From contig CAKTJX010000012.1 of the NCBI GenBank assembly GCA_934569045.1, positions 1 through 57,171 of the forward strand: DNA of 57,171 bases, read 5' to 3'. Position 1 is the first letter of the stretch. Every line of letters starts with the position of its first letter. Source of the stretch: an uncultured Oscillospiraceae bacterium. GTDB taxonomy: Bacteria; Bacillota; Clostridia; Oscillospirales; Oscillospiraceae. Shown one piece after another: positions 35,159 to 42,982 of this stretch. Position numbers and translations under genes: made by a program. The notes under the pieces are model-generated. The model did no database searches, had not been told where the DNA came from, and saw only the letters and a program-made list of their open reading frames with translations.

Positions 35159-35763
35159 TCTGCTGCCTCCTCTGCCTGCCGCAAGGATACGGTTAGGGTG
35201 AAATCCATCAGGGCATCGGTGGTATCCTGCTCTGTAGAGGCCAGGTTCAGCCCGGCGGACTCCACAATGGGGTCTTCCCGCAGACGCTCCACCATAGAGG
35301 AGATGTCCCGCAGATTCATTCCGGACATGGACACCACCATAACGCTGGCGCGCAGGGAGATACTGTTGATCTGGCCATAGGGCATCAGCCGCTTCTCCAC
35401 CAGATCAAGCACATCCAGCCGGTCCACCTCCGCCAGACCGTTCTGGTCTCCGGCGGTCATCCAGCTGCGGGAGTAGGTGCGGTATTTTTCCTCTACCTTA
35501 GGGTAGTCCTCCACGGCCCGAAGCATGGCCTCGTACTGGGTGTGTACCTGGTTGTAGGCGTTCTCCGCCGCCTGCTGCCGGGCCAGCTGGTCGATGACCG
35601 CGAACTTGGCGACAGAGCCGGAGAGCAGGGCGATCAGGGCCACGCCCGCGATCAGGGTCACGGTATCCTTTTTCCGGGACTCCTTTTTCGCCAGGTTGAT
35701 GGTGGTCTTGGTGGGCAGCTTGATTGCCTTGGGGGTTTTCTTATTTTCTAACGTGGTATTCAT
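35155..35763 (-). CDS. pilN: Pilus assembly protein PilN
   Basis: 202 residues. A cytoplasmic N-terminus with INLAKKESRKKD (the PilM-binding INLLP-type motif of PilN is degenerate here) is followed by one membrane helix (VTLIAGVALIALLSGSVA), a coiled coil and a C-terminal domain. Position between pilM and pilO supports the call more strongly than the sequence alone. Confidence 0.8.
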   Translation of the reverse strand: MNTTLENKKTPKAIKLPTKTTINLAKKESRKKDTVTLIAGVALIALLSGSVAKFAVIDQLARQQAAENAYNQVHTQYEAMLRAVEDYPKVEEKYRTYSRSWMTAGDQNGLAEVDRLDVLDLVEKRLMPYGQINSISLRASVMVVSMSGMNLRDISSMVERLREDPIVESAGLNLASTEQDTTDALMDFTLTVSLRQAEEAAE

Positions 35764-35778
35764 TGCCTGCCCCTCCTG

Positions 35779-36771
35779 TTACAGTCCGCAGCCCACGGCC
35801 CGGGCAAAGAGCCAAGGGGTTTCCATGGTTTCCCCGCCGGGGAGCAGCTCCGCGATGTTGGAGAGCTTCAGTCCCGTGACCCGCGTCACGGTTTCCTTCA
35901 AGGGCTCCACCGCCGCGCCGCCGCCGCAGAGATACACGCTGCGCAGGGTCTGCTCCCGGTTGTTGTAGTTATAGAAGTTCACTGCCTTCATGATTTCTAC
36001 GGCCATGCGGTTGTAGAGCTCCAGAGAGCTGTCCTGGGTCAGGGCATCCTGGTAGTCCGACAGCAGATGGGTGTGGGCCATGTGAGGGTCTACGCCCCGC
36101 TCGGCGGCAATCTGCTGCTCCAGATCCCAGAGGCCCAGATCCACCGCCCGGCGGGTGCGGAAGTGGCCGTCCCGGAAGATATAGAGCCGGATGCCCTTGT
36201 GGCCGATATCCACAATACACAGGTCCTCTACCCTGCCGGGGTTCTTTTGGGCGTGATATTTGGCAAGATTGCCGAAGGCGCATTCCTCCGGCAGGGCCGT
36301 TTTCAGCTTGAAGCCCGCCCGGTGGAACATGGCCCGGTAATCCTCAATGGTGGATTTCAGGGTGGCGCAGGCGAAGAGCTGCATCTCCTCCGGCTCCCCT
36401 GCCTCGTTCTTGGGGATGGCCTGCACGGCGTAGTCGAAATAATACCGGCTCTTCTCCTGGTTCAGGTAGTCCTTGAACTCAAAGGGCAGATTGTATTCCA
36501 GCTGGGCATCGGTCATGGGGGGCACGGTGACGTTGCGGGCGAACACCAGCCGATCCGGCAGGATCACCGCCGCGTCCTTCCTGGCAAGCGCGCCCTTGGG
36601 GCTGGCCTCCTTCAGGAAGTCCGCCAGGGCATCCATGGAAAGGACTGTGCCATTGGACACAACATTGTCCGGCAGCTCCAGCGCCTGACATTTTTTCAAA
36701 CTCCCACCGGAGAGCGAGACAATCTTCACCTGGCTCTCGCCGATGTCAAAAGCAGTGATGGTATTGGGCAT
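35779..36771 (-). CDS. pilM: Pilus assembly protein PilM (actin-like ATPase)
   Basis: 330 residues, the usual PilM length. Actin/FtsA-like phosphate loops are present: ITAFDIGESQVKIVSL near the start, CIVDIGHKGIRLYIF near residue 190, and SVYLCGGGAAVEPLKETV near 285. PilM is the cytoplasmic ring partner of PilN. Start ATG has GGAGG seven bases upstream in a T-rich spacer. Confidence 0.9.
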   Translation of the reverse strand: MPNTITAFDIGESQVKIVSLSGGSLKKCQALELPDNVVSNGTVLSMDALADFLKEASPKGALARKDAAVILPDRLVFARNVTVPPMTDAQLEYNLPFEFKDYLNQEKSRYYFDYAVQAIPKNEAGEPEEMQLFACATLKSTIEDYRAMFHRAGFKLKTALPEECAFGNLAKYHAQKNPGRVEDLCIVDIGHKGIRLYIFRDGHFRTRRAVDLGLWDLEQQIAAERGVDPHMAHTHLLSDYQDALTQDSSLELYNRMAVEIMKAVNFYNYNNREQTLRSVYLCGGGAAVEPLKETVTRVTGLKLSNIAELLPGGETMETPWLFARAVGCGL

Positions 36772-36798
36772 AAAAAAACCTCCAGTAGAAAATCCCTT

Positions 36799-36819
36799 AG
36801 CTTCCCCTCCGGGGAAGCT
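36799..36819. other. Hairpin between pilD and pilM
   Basis: AGCTTCCCC and GGGGAAGCT pair perfectly around a TCC loop. On the operon strand no U tract follows, so it is not a clear terminator for pilD. On the other strand it is followed by TTTTTT and would stop antisense transcription. Confidence 0.6.
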
Positions 36820-36822
36820 TTT

Positions 36823-37611
36823 TTAAAGGAACAACCCCATATATGCGTCCAGCAAAGGCTGGCCGAAAAGCAGCGTCAAAATTGCCGCGGCGGTGATGGC
36901 AGGGCCCCAGGGGAAGAGGGGGGTGTCCTTCTTCTTGGCGGCAAAGATGCCGAAGAGGATACCCAGGATGCAGGCGGCGAAGAGGCAGAGAAGATTGAAC
37001 TTCCAGCCCAGGAACAGCCCTGTGACGAACAGGAGCTTGATATCGCCGCCGCCCATGGCTTCTACCTTGCGGAGCTTCTCATAGAGGAGCACCAGCAGCA
37101 GCAGGCCGCCCGCTACGGCAAAGCCGCCCAGGAGGCTGTCGATCCAGGCAGATGCCGGGGCATGGGTCAAAAGCAGGAATACCGGACGCAGGGCAATCCC
37201 AAAAAGGATGCAGCGGTCCGGGATCATATACCCCTCCAAATCCGCGAAGGCGCAGGCAAGAAGACAACTTGCCAGCAGCAAATATTCGAGGGTTTGGAGC
37301 GAAATATCATACTTTAAGAGGATGGCGACATAGCAAACCGCCGTGGAAATTTCCGCGAAAAGGTGGCGCTTGGAGAGCTTGGCCCCGCAGTAGCGGCATT
37401 TGCCGTGGGAGAGAAGGAAGCTCACCACGGGCACCAGGTCCTTTGGCGAAAGCACATGGCCGCAGGCATCGCAGTGGGACCGGCCCCGGAGGACGGACTC
37501 GCCATGGACAACGCGCCAGGCGAAGCAGTTCAGGAAGGAGCCCATGCAGGCGCCCAGCAGCGCCGCCAGGGTGACGGCGTAAACGGTGATCAAGGGAGTG
37601 GCATAGAGCAT
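36823..37611 (-). CDS. pilD: Prepilin peptidase/N-methyltransferase
   Basis: 262 residues with about eight membrane helices. The N-terminal domain has GSFLNCFAWR and two CxxC pairs (HCDACGH, CRYCGAK) for zinc. The aspartic peptidase motifs are DLEGYMIPD near residue 150 and GGGDIKLL near 195 (GxGD). It cleaves the leaders of all pilins in this locus and methylates their new N-termini. I start at ATG 37611, eight bases after AAAGGA; an ATG nine bases upstream overlaps that site. Confidence 0.94.
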   Translation of the reverse strand: MLYATPLITVYAVTLAALLGACMGSFLNCFAWRVVHGESVLRGRSHCDACGHVLSPKDLVPVVSFLLSHGKCRYCGAKLSKRHLFAEISTAVCYVAILLKYDISLQTLEYLLLASCLLACAFADLEGYMIPDRCILFGIALRPVFLLLTHAPASAWIDSLLGGFAVAGGLLLLVLLYEKLRKVEAMGGGDIKLLFVTGLFLGWKFNLLCLFAACILGILFGIFAAKKKDTPLFPWGPAITAAAILTLLFGQPLLDAYMGLFL

Positions 37612-37710
37612 ATGGGGCATCCTTTCTGCATGAATTTTCCCGCGTTCTCCCTGGACAGGCGCTGCCAACCCAAACAGCGCCTGCCCAGGGACTGGGTTGT
37701 GTTTTCGCGG

Positions 37711-37749
37711 AACCATCAGCCCCGGTGCATGCTGGCGGGGCTGATGGTT
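37711..37749 (-). other. Strong hairpin just after the major pilin gene
   Basis: AACCATCAGCCCC (37711-37723) and GGGGCTGATGGTT (37737-37749) form a 13-bp perfect stem. No U tract follows on the operon strand, so full termination is unlikely. A stem here could protect the 3' end of a processed pilin message or slow transcription into pilD, so that the major pilin is made in excess. Confidence 0.6.
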
Positions 37750-37760
37750 AAGGCATTTGT

Positions 37761-38147
37761 TTAGTTGCCCTTACCTACTTCAACGGTCATTTTTCCATCT
37801 GCATCGGCCTTAACAGTAACCTTAACAGTGTCACCCTTCGCAGGACTCCACACATTCCCCAGGTAGGCAGGCCATTCAACATACTTCCAGCCCGTAGCAG
37901 TCTGGGTCATCTTGGCAGTGCTGGTTGCAACGGCGCTGCCATCGGTCTCCAGGCTGTCACCTTCCAGGTACTTAACCATAGCCTCAGAGTAAGTAGAACG
38001 AATATTCGCAATATCAGCAGCCTCACGAGCCTTCTCCAGCTGAGTGGTCATAGAGGGGATGGCGATAGCGACCAGGATGGCGATGATGGCCACAACGATC
38101 AGCATTTCCATCAGGGTAAAGCCCTTATTGTTCTTGAACTTCTTCAT
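37761..38147 (-). CDS. pilA: Major type IV pilin (128 aa)
   Basis: Leader MKKFKNNKG then FTLMEMLIVVAIIAILVAIA and PSMTTQLEKAREAADIANIR, the classical pilin helix with Glu-5. The mature protein of 119 residues has a small all-strand head and no cysteines, so it lacks the disulfide loop of Gram-negative pilins. Its small size, good ribosome binding site (AAAGGAG), and a strong hairpin behind it fit a highly made structural subunit. The call as major rather than minor pilin is inference. Confidence 0.87.
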   Translation of the reverse strand: MKKFKNNKGFTLMEMLIVVAIIAILVAIAIPSMTTQLEKAREAADIANIRSTYSEAMVKYLEGDSLETDGSAVATSTAKMTQTATGWKYVEWPAYLGNVWSPAKGDTVKVTVKADADGKMTVEVGKGN

Positions 38148-38196
38148 GATAAATCAAATCTCCTTTCTTCTTGCGAAGAATCTTTCTATATGTCAA

Positions 38197-38226
38197 CTGC
38201 CGCGGGTGGGTTGTGTCCCCCGGCAG
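38197..38226 (-). other. Hairpin in the leader of the major pilin gene
   Basis: CTGCCG and CGGCAG at the ends, with GGG/CCC inside, form a stem about 50 bases ahead of the pilin start codon. It separates the pilin gene from the small gene at 38254-38412 and may set or protect the 5' end of a pilin transcript. Confidence 0.4.
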
Positions 38227-38253
38227 TGGGCACCAAAATAATTGGAAACTGGG

Positions 38254-38412
38254 TTACATAGCGGCAGCCACGGTAATTTTAATCGTGACCCCATTCTCGC
38301 CCTGGACGAACCGGTAGTAAATACCGTTCCCCTGGTCCCAGATTCCTACGGATACGCCGCCAATGGACATCGGCGTTGTATTCACGCCTTTGGTATTCCT
38401 TCTCATAAGCAT
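38254..38412 (-). CDS. Small unrecognised protein upstream of the major pilin (52 aa)
   Basis: ATG at 38412 has AGGAAGG five bases upstream; a second in-frame ATG is two codons later. The peptide includes MRRNTKGVNTTPMSIGG, VGIWDQGNGIYYRFVQGENG and ends VTIKITVAAAM. No leader peptide, membrane helix or known motif is seen. Its alternating hydrophobic C-terminus resembles a beta-strand and faintly the pilin tail (TVKVTVKADADGKMTVEV), so it may be a relic of a pilin duplication or a real small accessory protein. Confidence 0.45.
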   Translation of the reverse strand: MLMRRNTKGVNTTPMSIGGVSVGIWDQGNGIYYRFVQGENGVTIKITVAAAM

Positions 38413-38503
38413 CCGAGCCTTCCTTTTGTTCTTCAGGCGAATGAAACGTTAAAATACGGATGATTTCATGGATATTCCGGGAATTTTAAAACTTTTGAGC
38501 CTC

Positions 38504-38603
38504 GTAGGGGCGGCTATCAGCCGCCCGGAGGGTATCGAAAGTGAGCGGCAAAAACGAAACGCTCAGGCCCGGTTGTTTCCGGGCGGCTAATAGCCGCCCC
38601 TAC
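38504..38603. repeat. Foldback repeat with 25-bp inverted ends
   Basis: The left end (38504-38528) and right end (38579-38603) are inverted copies of 25 bp with one mismatch; both start from GTAGGGGCGGCTAT and each arm is itself partly palindromic (GGGCGGCTAnTAGCCGCCC). There is no coding content. It sits inside the pilus operon between pilC and the small gene, where a read-through hairpin could shift the balance between assembly ATPases and pilin. Confidence 0.75.
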
Positions 38604-38655
38604 AGGCCCTCGCCTCTTGACTTGCATTTCTGAGGAATGTACTCTCCGAAGGGCG

Positions 38656-39867
38656 TTATCCAATGCTGCCGTACATACTGAACATGGGCAGATACACGCC
38701 CAGCAAGAGGAAGACGGTCATAACCGCCAGGCCGATGGTGATGCAGGGCTCCATAATGGACAGAAGCCGCTCGGTGGCCAGGGAGACCTCGTTATTGAAG
38801 TAGTCGGCCACCACGCTGAGGGTCTGCTCCATGTTGCCGGACTGTTCGCCCACCCCGGTCATCTCCGTCAGGAGCTTGGGGAAATAGGGGCTCTGGGCCA
38901 TGCTCTCGGCCAGGCCCTTGCCCTGCTCCACGCTCTGGCGGGAGGAGCGGATGGCCTCCGCCACCTGGCCGTTTGTGACCACGTTGGCGGTGACCTCCAG
39001 GGCCTTGACGATGGGCAGGCCCGCGGCCACCATAGTTGCCATAGTCGAAGCGAACTGGGCGGCGGCATTCATGGAATGGAGCTTTTTAAAGGGGGAATGG
39101 GTCAGCTTGTTCCGATCCAGCATGGCGCGGCCCTTGGGGTCCCGCTTGACGGCCACATTCAGGGCCACCAGGCCCAGGGCAATCAGGGCCAGCACCCACC
39201 ATTTCTGGGTCATAAAATCGGAAATGGCAATCATGGCCTTGGTGATGCCGGGCAGCTCCGTGCCCAGCTCCCGGAAGGTATCCACAAAGGCGGGGACAGC
39301 CTTCACCATGACGATAATAAAGACGATGATGGCCACCACAATGACCATGGCGGGATAGGTCAGGGCGCTGGCAACCTTGCCCTTGACCTTGGCGCTCTTA
39401 TCAAAATAAGTATAAAGCCTGCCGAAGCACATTTCCAATGTGCCGGACTCCTCACCGGCCCGAATGGTCTCGATAAAGGTCACCGGCAGACCGGGGCAGT
39501 TGTTTTCAAAGCTCTGGGCCAGAGAGTAGCCCCCCGCCACGTCCTCGGCGACCTTATGGAGCATGGCCTGGAGGTTCTTGTTGGCCGCCTGGTCCGCCAC
39601 CATTTCCACGCACCGGACAATGGGCATACCGGAGGTCAGGATGATGGAGAACTGGGAGCACATCATGGCCAAGTCCTTCTCCTTGATCTTGGGGGTGCCC
39701 AGGTCACGGGTCAGGAAGTTTTTCTTCTCCTTCACTTCCGAAATGGAGGTGATGACAGAGCAGGTATTGCGCAGCTGGGACACGGCCTCGTACTCGTTAT
39801 AGGCCTTGACCACGCCGGAAACCTTCTGCCCGTCCGGGGAGAGGCCTCTATATTTAAAGGTAGTCAA
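38656..39867 (-). CDS. pilC: Type IV pilus inner-membrane platform protein PilC/GspF
   Basis: 403 residues, full length. Two GspF domains are seen (residues about 65-190 and 270-395), with membrane segments VIVVAIIVFIIVMVKAVPAF near residue 175 and a C-terminal one (VMTVFLLLGVYLPMFSMYG). The N-terminus FKYRGLSPDGQKVSGVVKA is characteristic. It couples the ATPases to pilin insertion and removal. It follows pilT by 13 bases. Confidence 0.95.
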   Translation of the reverse strand: MTTFKYRGLSPDGQKVSGVVKAYNEYEAVSQLRNTCSVITSISEVKEKKNFLTRDLGTPKIKEKDLAMMCSQFSIILTSGMPIVRCVEMVADQAANKNLQAMLHKVAEDVAGGYSLAQSFENNCPGLPVTFIETIRAGEESGTLEMCFGRLYTYFDKSAKVKGKVASALTYPAMVIVVAIIVFIIVMVKAVPAFVDTFRELGTELPGITKAMIAISDFMTQKWWVLALIALGLVALNVAVKRDPKGRAMLDRNKLTHSPFKKLHSMNAAAQFASTMATMVAAGLPIVKALEVTANVVTNGQVAEAIRSSRQSVEQGKGLAESMAQSPYFPKLLTEMTGVGEQSGNMEQTLSVVADYFNNEVSLATERLLSIMEPCITIGLAVMTVFLLLGVYLPMFSMYGSIG

Positions 39868-39880
39868 ATCGGTTCACCTC

Positions 39881-40936
39881 TTAGAATCTCCGCATAGACT
39901 GGAATGCCTCCGGGTCCCGGGCGTAGCGCTGGGCGGTGGCCTGATCCACCGTGCCCTCCCGGACCATCTTTTGCAGGGCGGCATCCATGAGGATGGAGCC
40001 ATTCTGGCCGTTCATGGCGATAAAGCTGTCCATCTGGGGGGTCTTTCCCTCCCGGATCAGGTTCTTGATGGCAGGATTGACCACCATGATCTCGCAGGCG
40101 GCGGCCCGGCCCCGTCCGCTCTTCCGGGGCAGAAGCTGCTGGGAGAGGACGGCCCGCAGGGTAGTAGACAGCTGCAAGCGAATCTGCCGCTGCTGGCCCT
40201 CCGGGAACACATTCACCATACGGTCAATGGAGTCCGCGGCGGAATTGGTATGCAGGGTAGCAAACACCAGGTGGCCGGTTTCGGCGGCGGTCAGAGCCGT
40301 CTCGATGGTGTTCAGGTCCCGCATCTCGCCAATGAGGATCACGTCCGGGTCCTCCCGCAGGATGGAGCGGAGACCGTCGGCATAGGAGGCGGTGTCGGTG
40401 CCCACCTGGCGCTGGTTGATGATGCATTTGTCCGGGGTGTACACATACTCAATGGGGTCTTCCAGCGTGATGATGTGGGCAGGCCGGGTATGGTTGATCT
40501 GATTCAGCACGGCGGCCAGAGTGGTGGACTTGCCGGAGCCCGTCTCGCCGGTGACCAGCACGATACCAGACCGGTAGTCCGGGAAGGTGGCAACCACAGG
40601 CGGCAGGTTCAGCTCCTCTAAGTCCGGGATGCGCTCCGCCAGAAGACGGATGGCGGCGGACAGGCTCCCCTGCTGCCGGAACAGATTGATTCTGGTACGG
40701 ACCCCGCAGGGAAAGCTGTGGGCCAGATCCAGTTCGCCCATGGTCTCAATATCCGGAAACTGGCCCCCGGCCAGAATCTGGCCGTAGGTTTCGCAGTCCT
40801 GTGGGGTGAGGATTTCCTCCGTCAGGTTCCGCACGGCCCCGTCCACCCGGCACCGCACCGGCAGCCCGGCCACAATATGCACATCCGATGCCCGGGCCTC
40901 CAGGGCCTGGGCGATCAGGGTATCTAAATCTGTCAT
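39881..40936 (-). CDS. pilT: Type IV pilus retraction ATPase PilT
   Basis: 351 residues, the PilT length. Walker A GETGSGKSTTLAAVL, Asp box ITLEDPIEYVY, Walker B LREDPDVILIGEMRDLNTIETA, His box LVFATLHTNSAADSIDR, and the C-terminal NPAIKNLIREGK (AIRNLIRE motif needed for retraction). Its presence means the pili are probably dynamic. It lies 12 bases behind pilB. Confidence 0.95.
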   Translation of the reverse strand: MTDLDTLIAQALEARASDVHIVAGLPVRCRVDGAVRNLTEEILTPQDCETYGQILAGGQFPDIETMGELDLAHSFPCGVRTRINLFRQQGSLSAAIRLLAERIPDLEELNLPPVVATFPDYRSGIVLVTGETGSGKSTTLAAVLNQINHTRPAHIITLEDPIEYVYTPDKCIINQRQVGTDTASYADGLRSILREDPDVILIGEMRDLNTIETALTAAETGHLVFATLHTNSAADSIDRMVNVFPEGQQRQIRLQLSTTLRAVLSQQLLPRKSGRGRAAACEIMVVNPAIKNLIREGKTPQMDSFIAMNGQNGSILMDAALQKMVREGTVDQATAQRYARDPEAFQSMRRF

Positions 40937-40948
40937 GTAATGAACCTC

Positions 40949-42643
40949 TTAGTCCGCGGTGGAATTGATGGCCTTAGCGGCCTCGGTGACGGTGGTTTCG
41001 CCCCGGAGGACCAGGGTGCGGCAGTTGTCCTTCATGGTGACAAAGCCATTTTCCAGGGCCACAGCCTTCAGCTTGTCGGTGTCCGCGTCGTCCGTCATCT
41101 GGCGGCGGAGGGCCCGGTCCACGGTGAGAATCTCAAACACGGCGCGGCGGCCCCGGTAGCCGGTGTGGTTGCACTCCTGGCAGCCCTCGCCCTTGTAAAA
41201 TTCCACATCCGCGTTTTCGTCCAGGCCCAGCATCACCTTCTCATCGGCGGTGGGGGTATAGGGCTTGCGGCAGTGGGGGCAGATTTTCCGCACCAGACGC
41301 TGGGACACCACGCCCCGCAGGGCGCTGGCGATCATATAGGGCTCCACGCCGATATCCACCAGTCGGCTGATGGTGGACACCGCATCGTTGGTGTGCAGGG
41401 TGGAGAGCACCAGGTGGCCGGTAATGGCGGCCCGGACCGCGATGGAAGCGGTCTCGCCGTCACGGATTTCGCCCACGGAGATCACGTCCGGGTCCTGGCG
41501 CAGAATGGAGCGCAGGCCCGCGGCGAAGGTCATGCCGGTCTTCTCGTTGATCTGGCACTGGTTGGCCCCGGGAATGTTGTATTCCACCGGGTCCTCCAGG
41601 GTCATGATATTGGTCTCCTCCCGGCACAGCTCCTGGATCATGGCGCACATGGTGGTGGACTTACCGGAACCGGTGGGGCCCACAATCAGGATGACGCCGG
41701 AGCTGTTTTTCAGCAGGGCATCGTAGCGGCGCTCGTCCTCCCCTTCCAGACCGATGGTCTTCCGGGAGATGCGTCCGGCGGACTTGTCCAGCAGACGGAG
41801 CACCACCTTTTCGCCGTAAATGGTGGGGATGGAGGAGATACGCAGGTCGATCTCCTTGTCCTTGGCGGTGACCATGGCCCGGCCGTCCTGGGGAATCTTC
41901 TTCTCGGAAATGTTCATGCCGCCCATGATTTTCAGGCGGGAAACCACCGTGGCCTGCAAATTGGAGGGCACGGTAAACACCCGGCGCAGTACGCCATCGA
42001 TGCGCATACGCACCACCATTTCCTCCTCCTGGGGCTCCAGGTGGATGTCGCTGGCCCGCTCGGTAATGGCCCGCTCGATGACGGAGTTCACGAAGCGGAT
42101 GGTGGGGGCCTCTGCCGCGGCATTGTCCACGCTGCGGCTCATCTGGACAGGCACAATGTCTGCCTGGGTCGTGCCCGCCTCCCGCTTCATTTCCTCAATG
42201 GCCCGGGCGGTGCCCTCGTTGCCATACAGGGTGGCAATGGCCTGCTCCGTGGCCCGGCGGGTGGCGATCATGGGCACCACCTGCTTGTGGGAGGCGGCCT
42301 TGATCTCCTCCTGGGCCACAAAGTTCAGGGGGTCCGACATGGCCACATACAGCTCGTCTTTTACGAGCTTCACGGGCACCACGCAGTATTTTTTCGCAAT
42401 GGAGCGGGGCACGAACTTCGCCAGCTCCAGGGGGATGGAAACCGCGGTCAAATCCACAAAATCCACGCCCAGCTGCATCTGCAGCGCCTCAATAAGCTGC
42501 TGCTCAGTAATGATGCCGCTGCTGATCAGAACGTCGCCCAGGCGCTCCTTCGTCTGCTTCTGAATAGCCAGCGCGTCACGCAGCTGGTCGGGACTGATGA
42601 CCCCCGCCGAAATCAGCAGGTCACCCAGACGCATATAAGCCAA
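40949..42643 (-). CDS. pilB: Type IV pilus extension ATPase PilB
   Basis: 564 residues. An N-terminal MshEN-type domain (MRLGDLLISAGVISPDQLRD, then two further LL-type repeats to about 150) may bind a nucleotide second messenger. The ATPase core has GPTGSGKSTTMCAMI, LRQDPDVISVGEIRDGETA, LVLSTLHTNDAVSTISR and a four-cysteine zinc site (CPHCRKPY..CQECNHTGYRG). Start is TTG 42643 with AGGGG eight bases upstream; ATG 42634 is possible. It is the first gene of the pilus operon. Confidence 0.94.
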   Translation of the reverse strand: MAYMRLGDLLISAGVISPDQLRDALAIQKQTKERLGDVLISSGIITEQQLIEALQMQLGVDFVDLTAVSIPLELAKFVPRSIAKKYCVVPVKLVKDELYVAMSDPLNFVAQEEIKAASHKQVVPMIATRRATEQAIATLYGNEGTARAIEEMKREAGTTQADIVPVQMSRSVDNAAAEAPTIRFVNSVIERAITERASDIHLEPQEEEMVVRMRIDGVLRRVFTVPSNLQATVVSRLKIMGGMNISEKKIPQDGRAMVTAKDKEIDLRISSIPTIYGEKVVLRLLDKSAGRISRKTIGLEGEDERRYDALLKNSSGVILIVGPTGSGKSTTMCAMIQELCREETNIMTLEDPVEYNIPGANQCQINEKTGMTFAAGLRSILRQDPDVISVGEIRDGETASIAVRAAITGHLVLSTLHTNDAVSTISRLVDIGVEPYMIASALRGVVSQRLVRKICPHCRKPYTPTADEKVMLGLDENADVEFYKGEGCQECNHTGYRGRRAVFEILTVDRALRRQMTDDADTDKLKAVALENGFVTMKDNCRTLVLRGETTVTEAAKAINSTAD

Positions 42644-42743
42644 GAACAGGTCCCCTTTCTACAAAAAGCGCAAAGTTGCGCATCAAAAAATCATACTTTC
42701 GCCATATTACGGCATTTGTCCGCACTATGGCATGATTATGGAT

Positions 42744-42772
42744 ATTTTACCATGGAGCAATGCATTTTGCAA
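42744..42772 (-). promoter_or_regulatory. Sigma-A promoter of the pilus operon
   Basis: On the minus strand TTGCAA (42767-42772), a 17-bp spacer and TAAAAT (42744-42749). The leader of about 95 bases includes a palindrome GCGCAAAGTTGCGC (42668-42681). No other clear promoter was found within the 19-kb operon, though internal ones are likely. Confidence 0.7.
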
Positions 42773-42871
42773 TCTTTTTTTCCAATTTCCGACAATTGTC
42801 GTGCAGTTTTCACACATCTTAGGCATCATTCTTTTCCGGTTTTTGACACCTGGGGATGACCGGGGATGCCG

Positions 42872-42920
42872 AAAAAAAGGAAGCACATCTCACCGGATTT
42901 CTCCGGCAGGACGTGCTTCC
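42872..42920 (-). terminator. Terminator of the NifU-like/GGGtGRT operon
   Basis: Read leftward, GGAAGCAC (complement of 42913-42920) pairs with GTGCTTCC (complement of 42879-42886), with an inner stem CCGGAnnnnTCCGG, followed by TTTTTTT. It closes the operon ending at 42983. Confidence 0.85.
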
Positions 42921-42982
42921 TTGTCTTATTTTTGTGAAAAGTGGGGTTTGAACTTTTCGGGTTCAAAAGCGGGGGTTTAACC

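Noticed and set aside
23705..42643. Pilus locus as a type II secretion system or Tad pilus
   Set aside because: A PilT retraction ATPase and PilM-N-O are present, and no secretin, GspC or TadZ-type protein is found.
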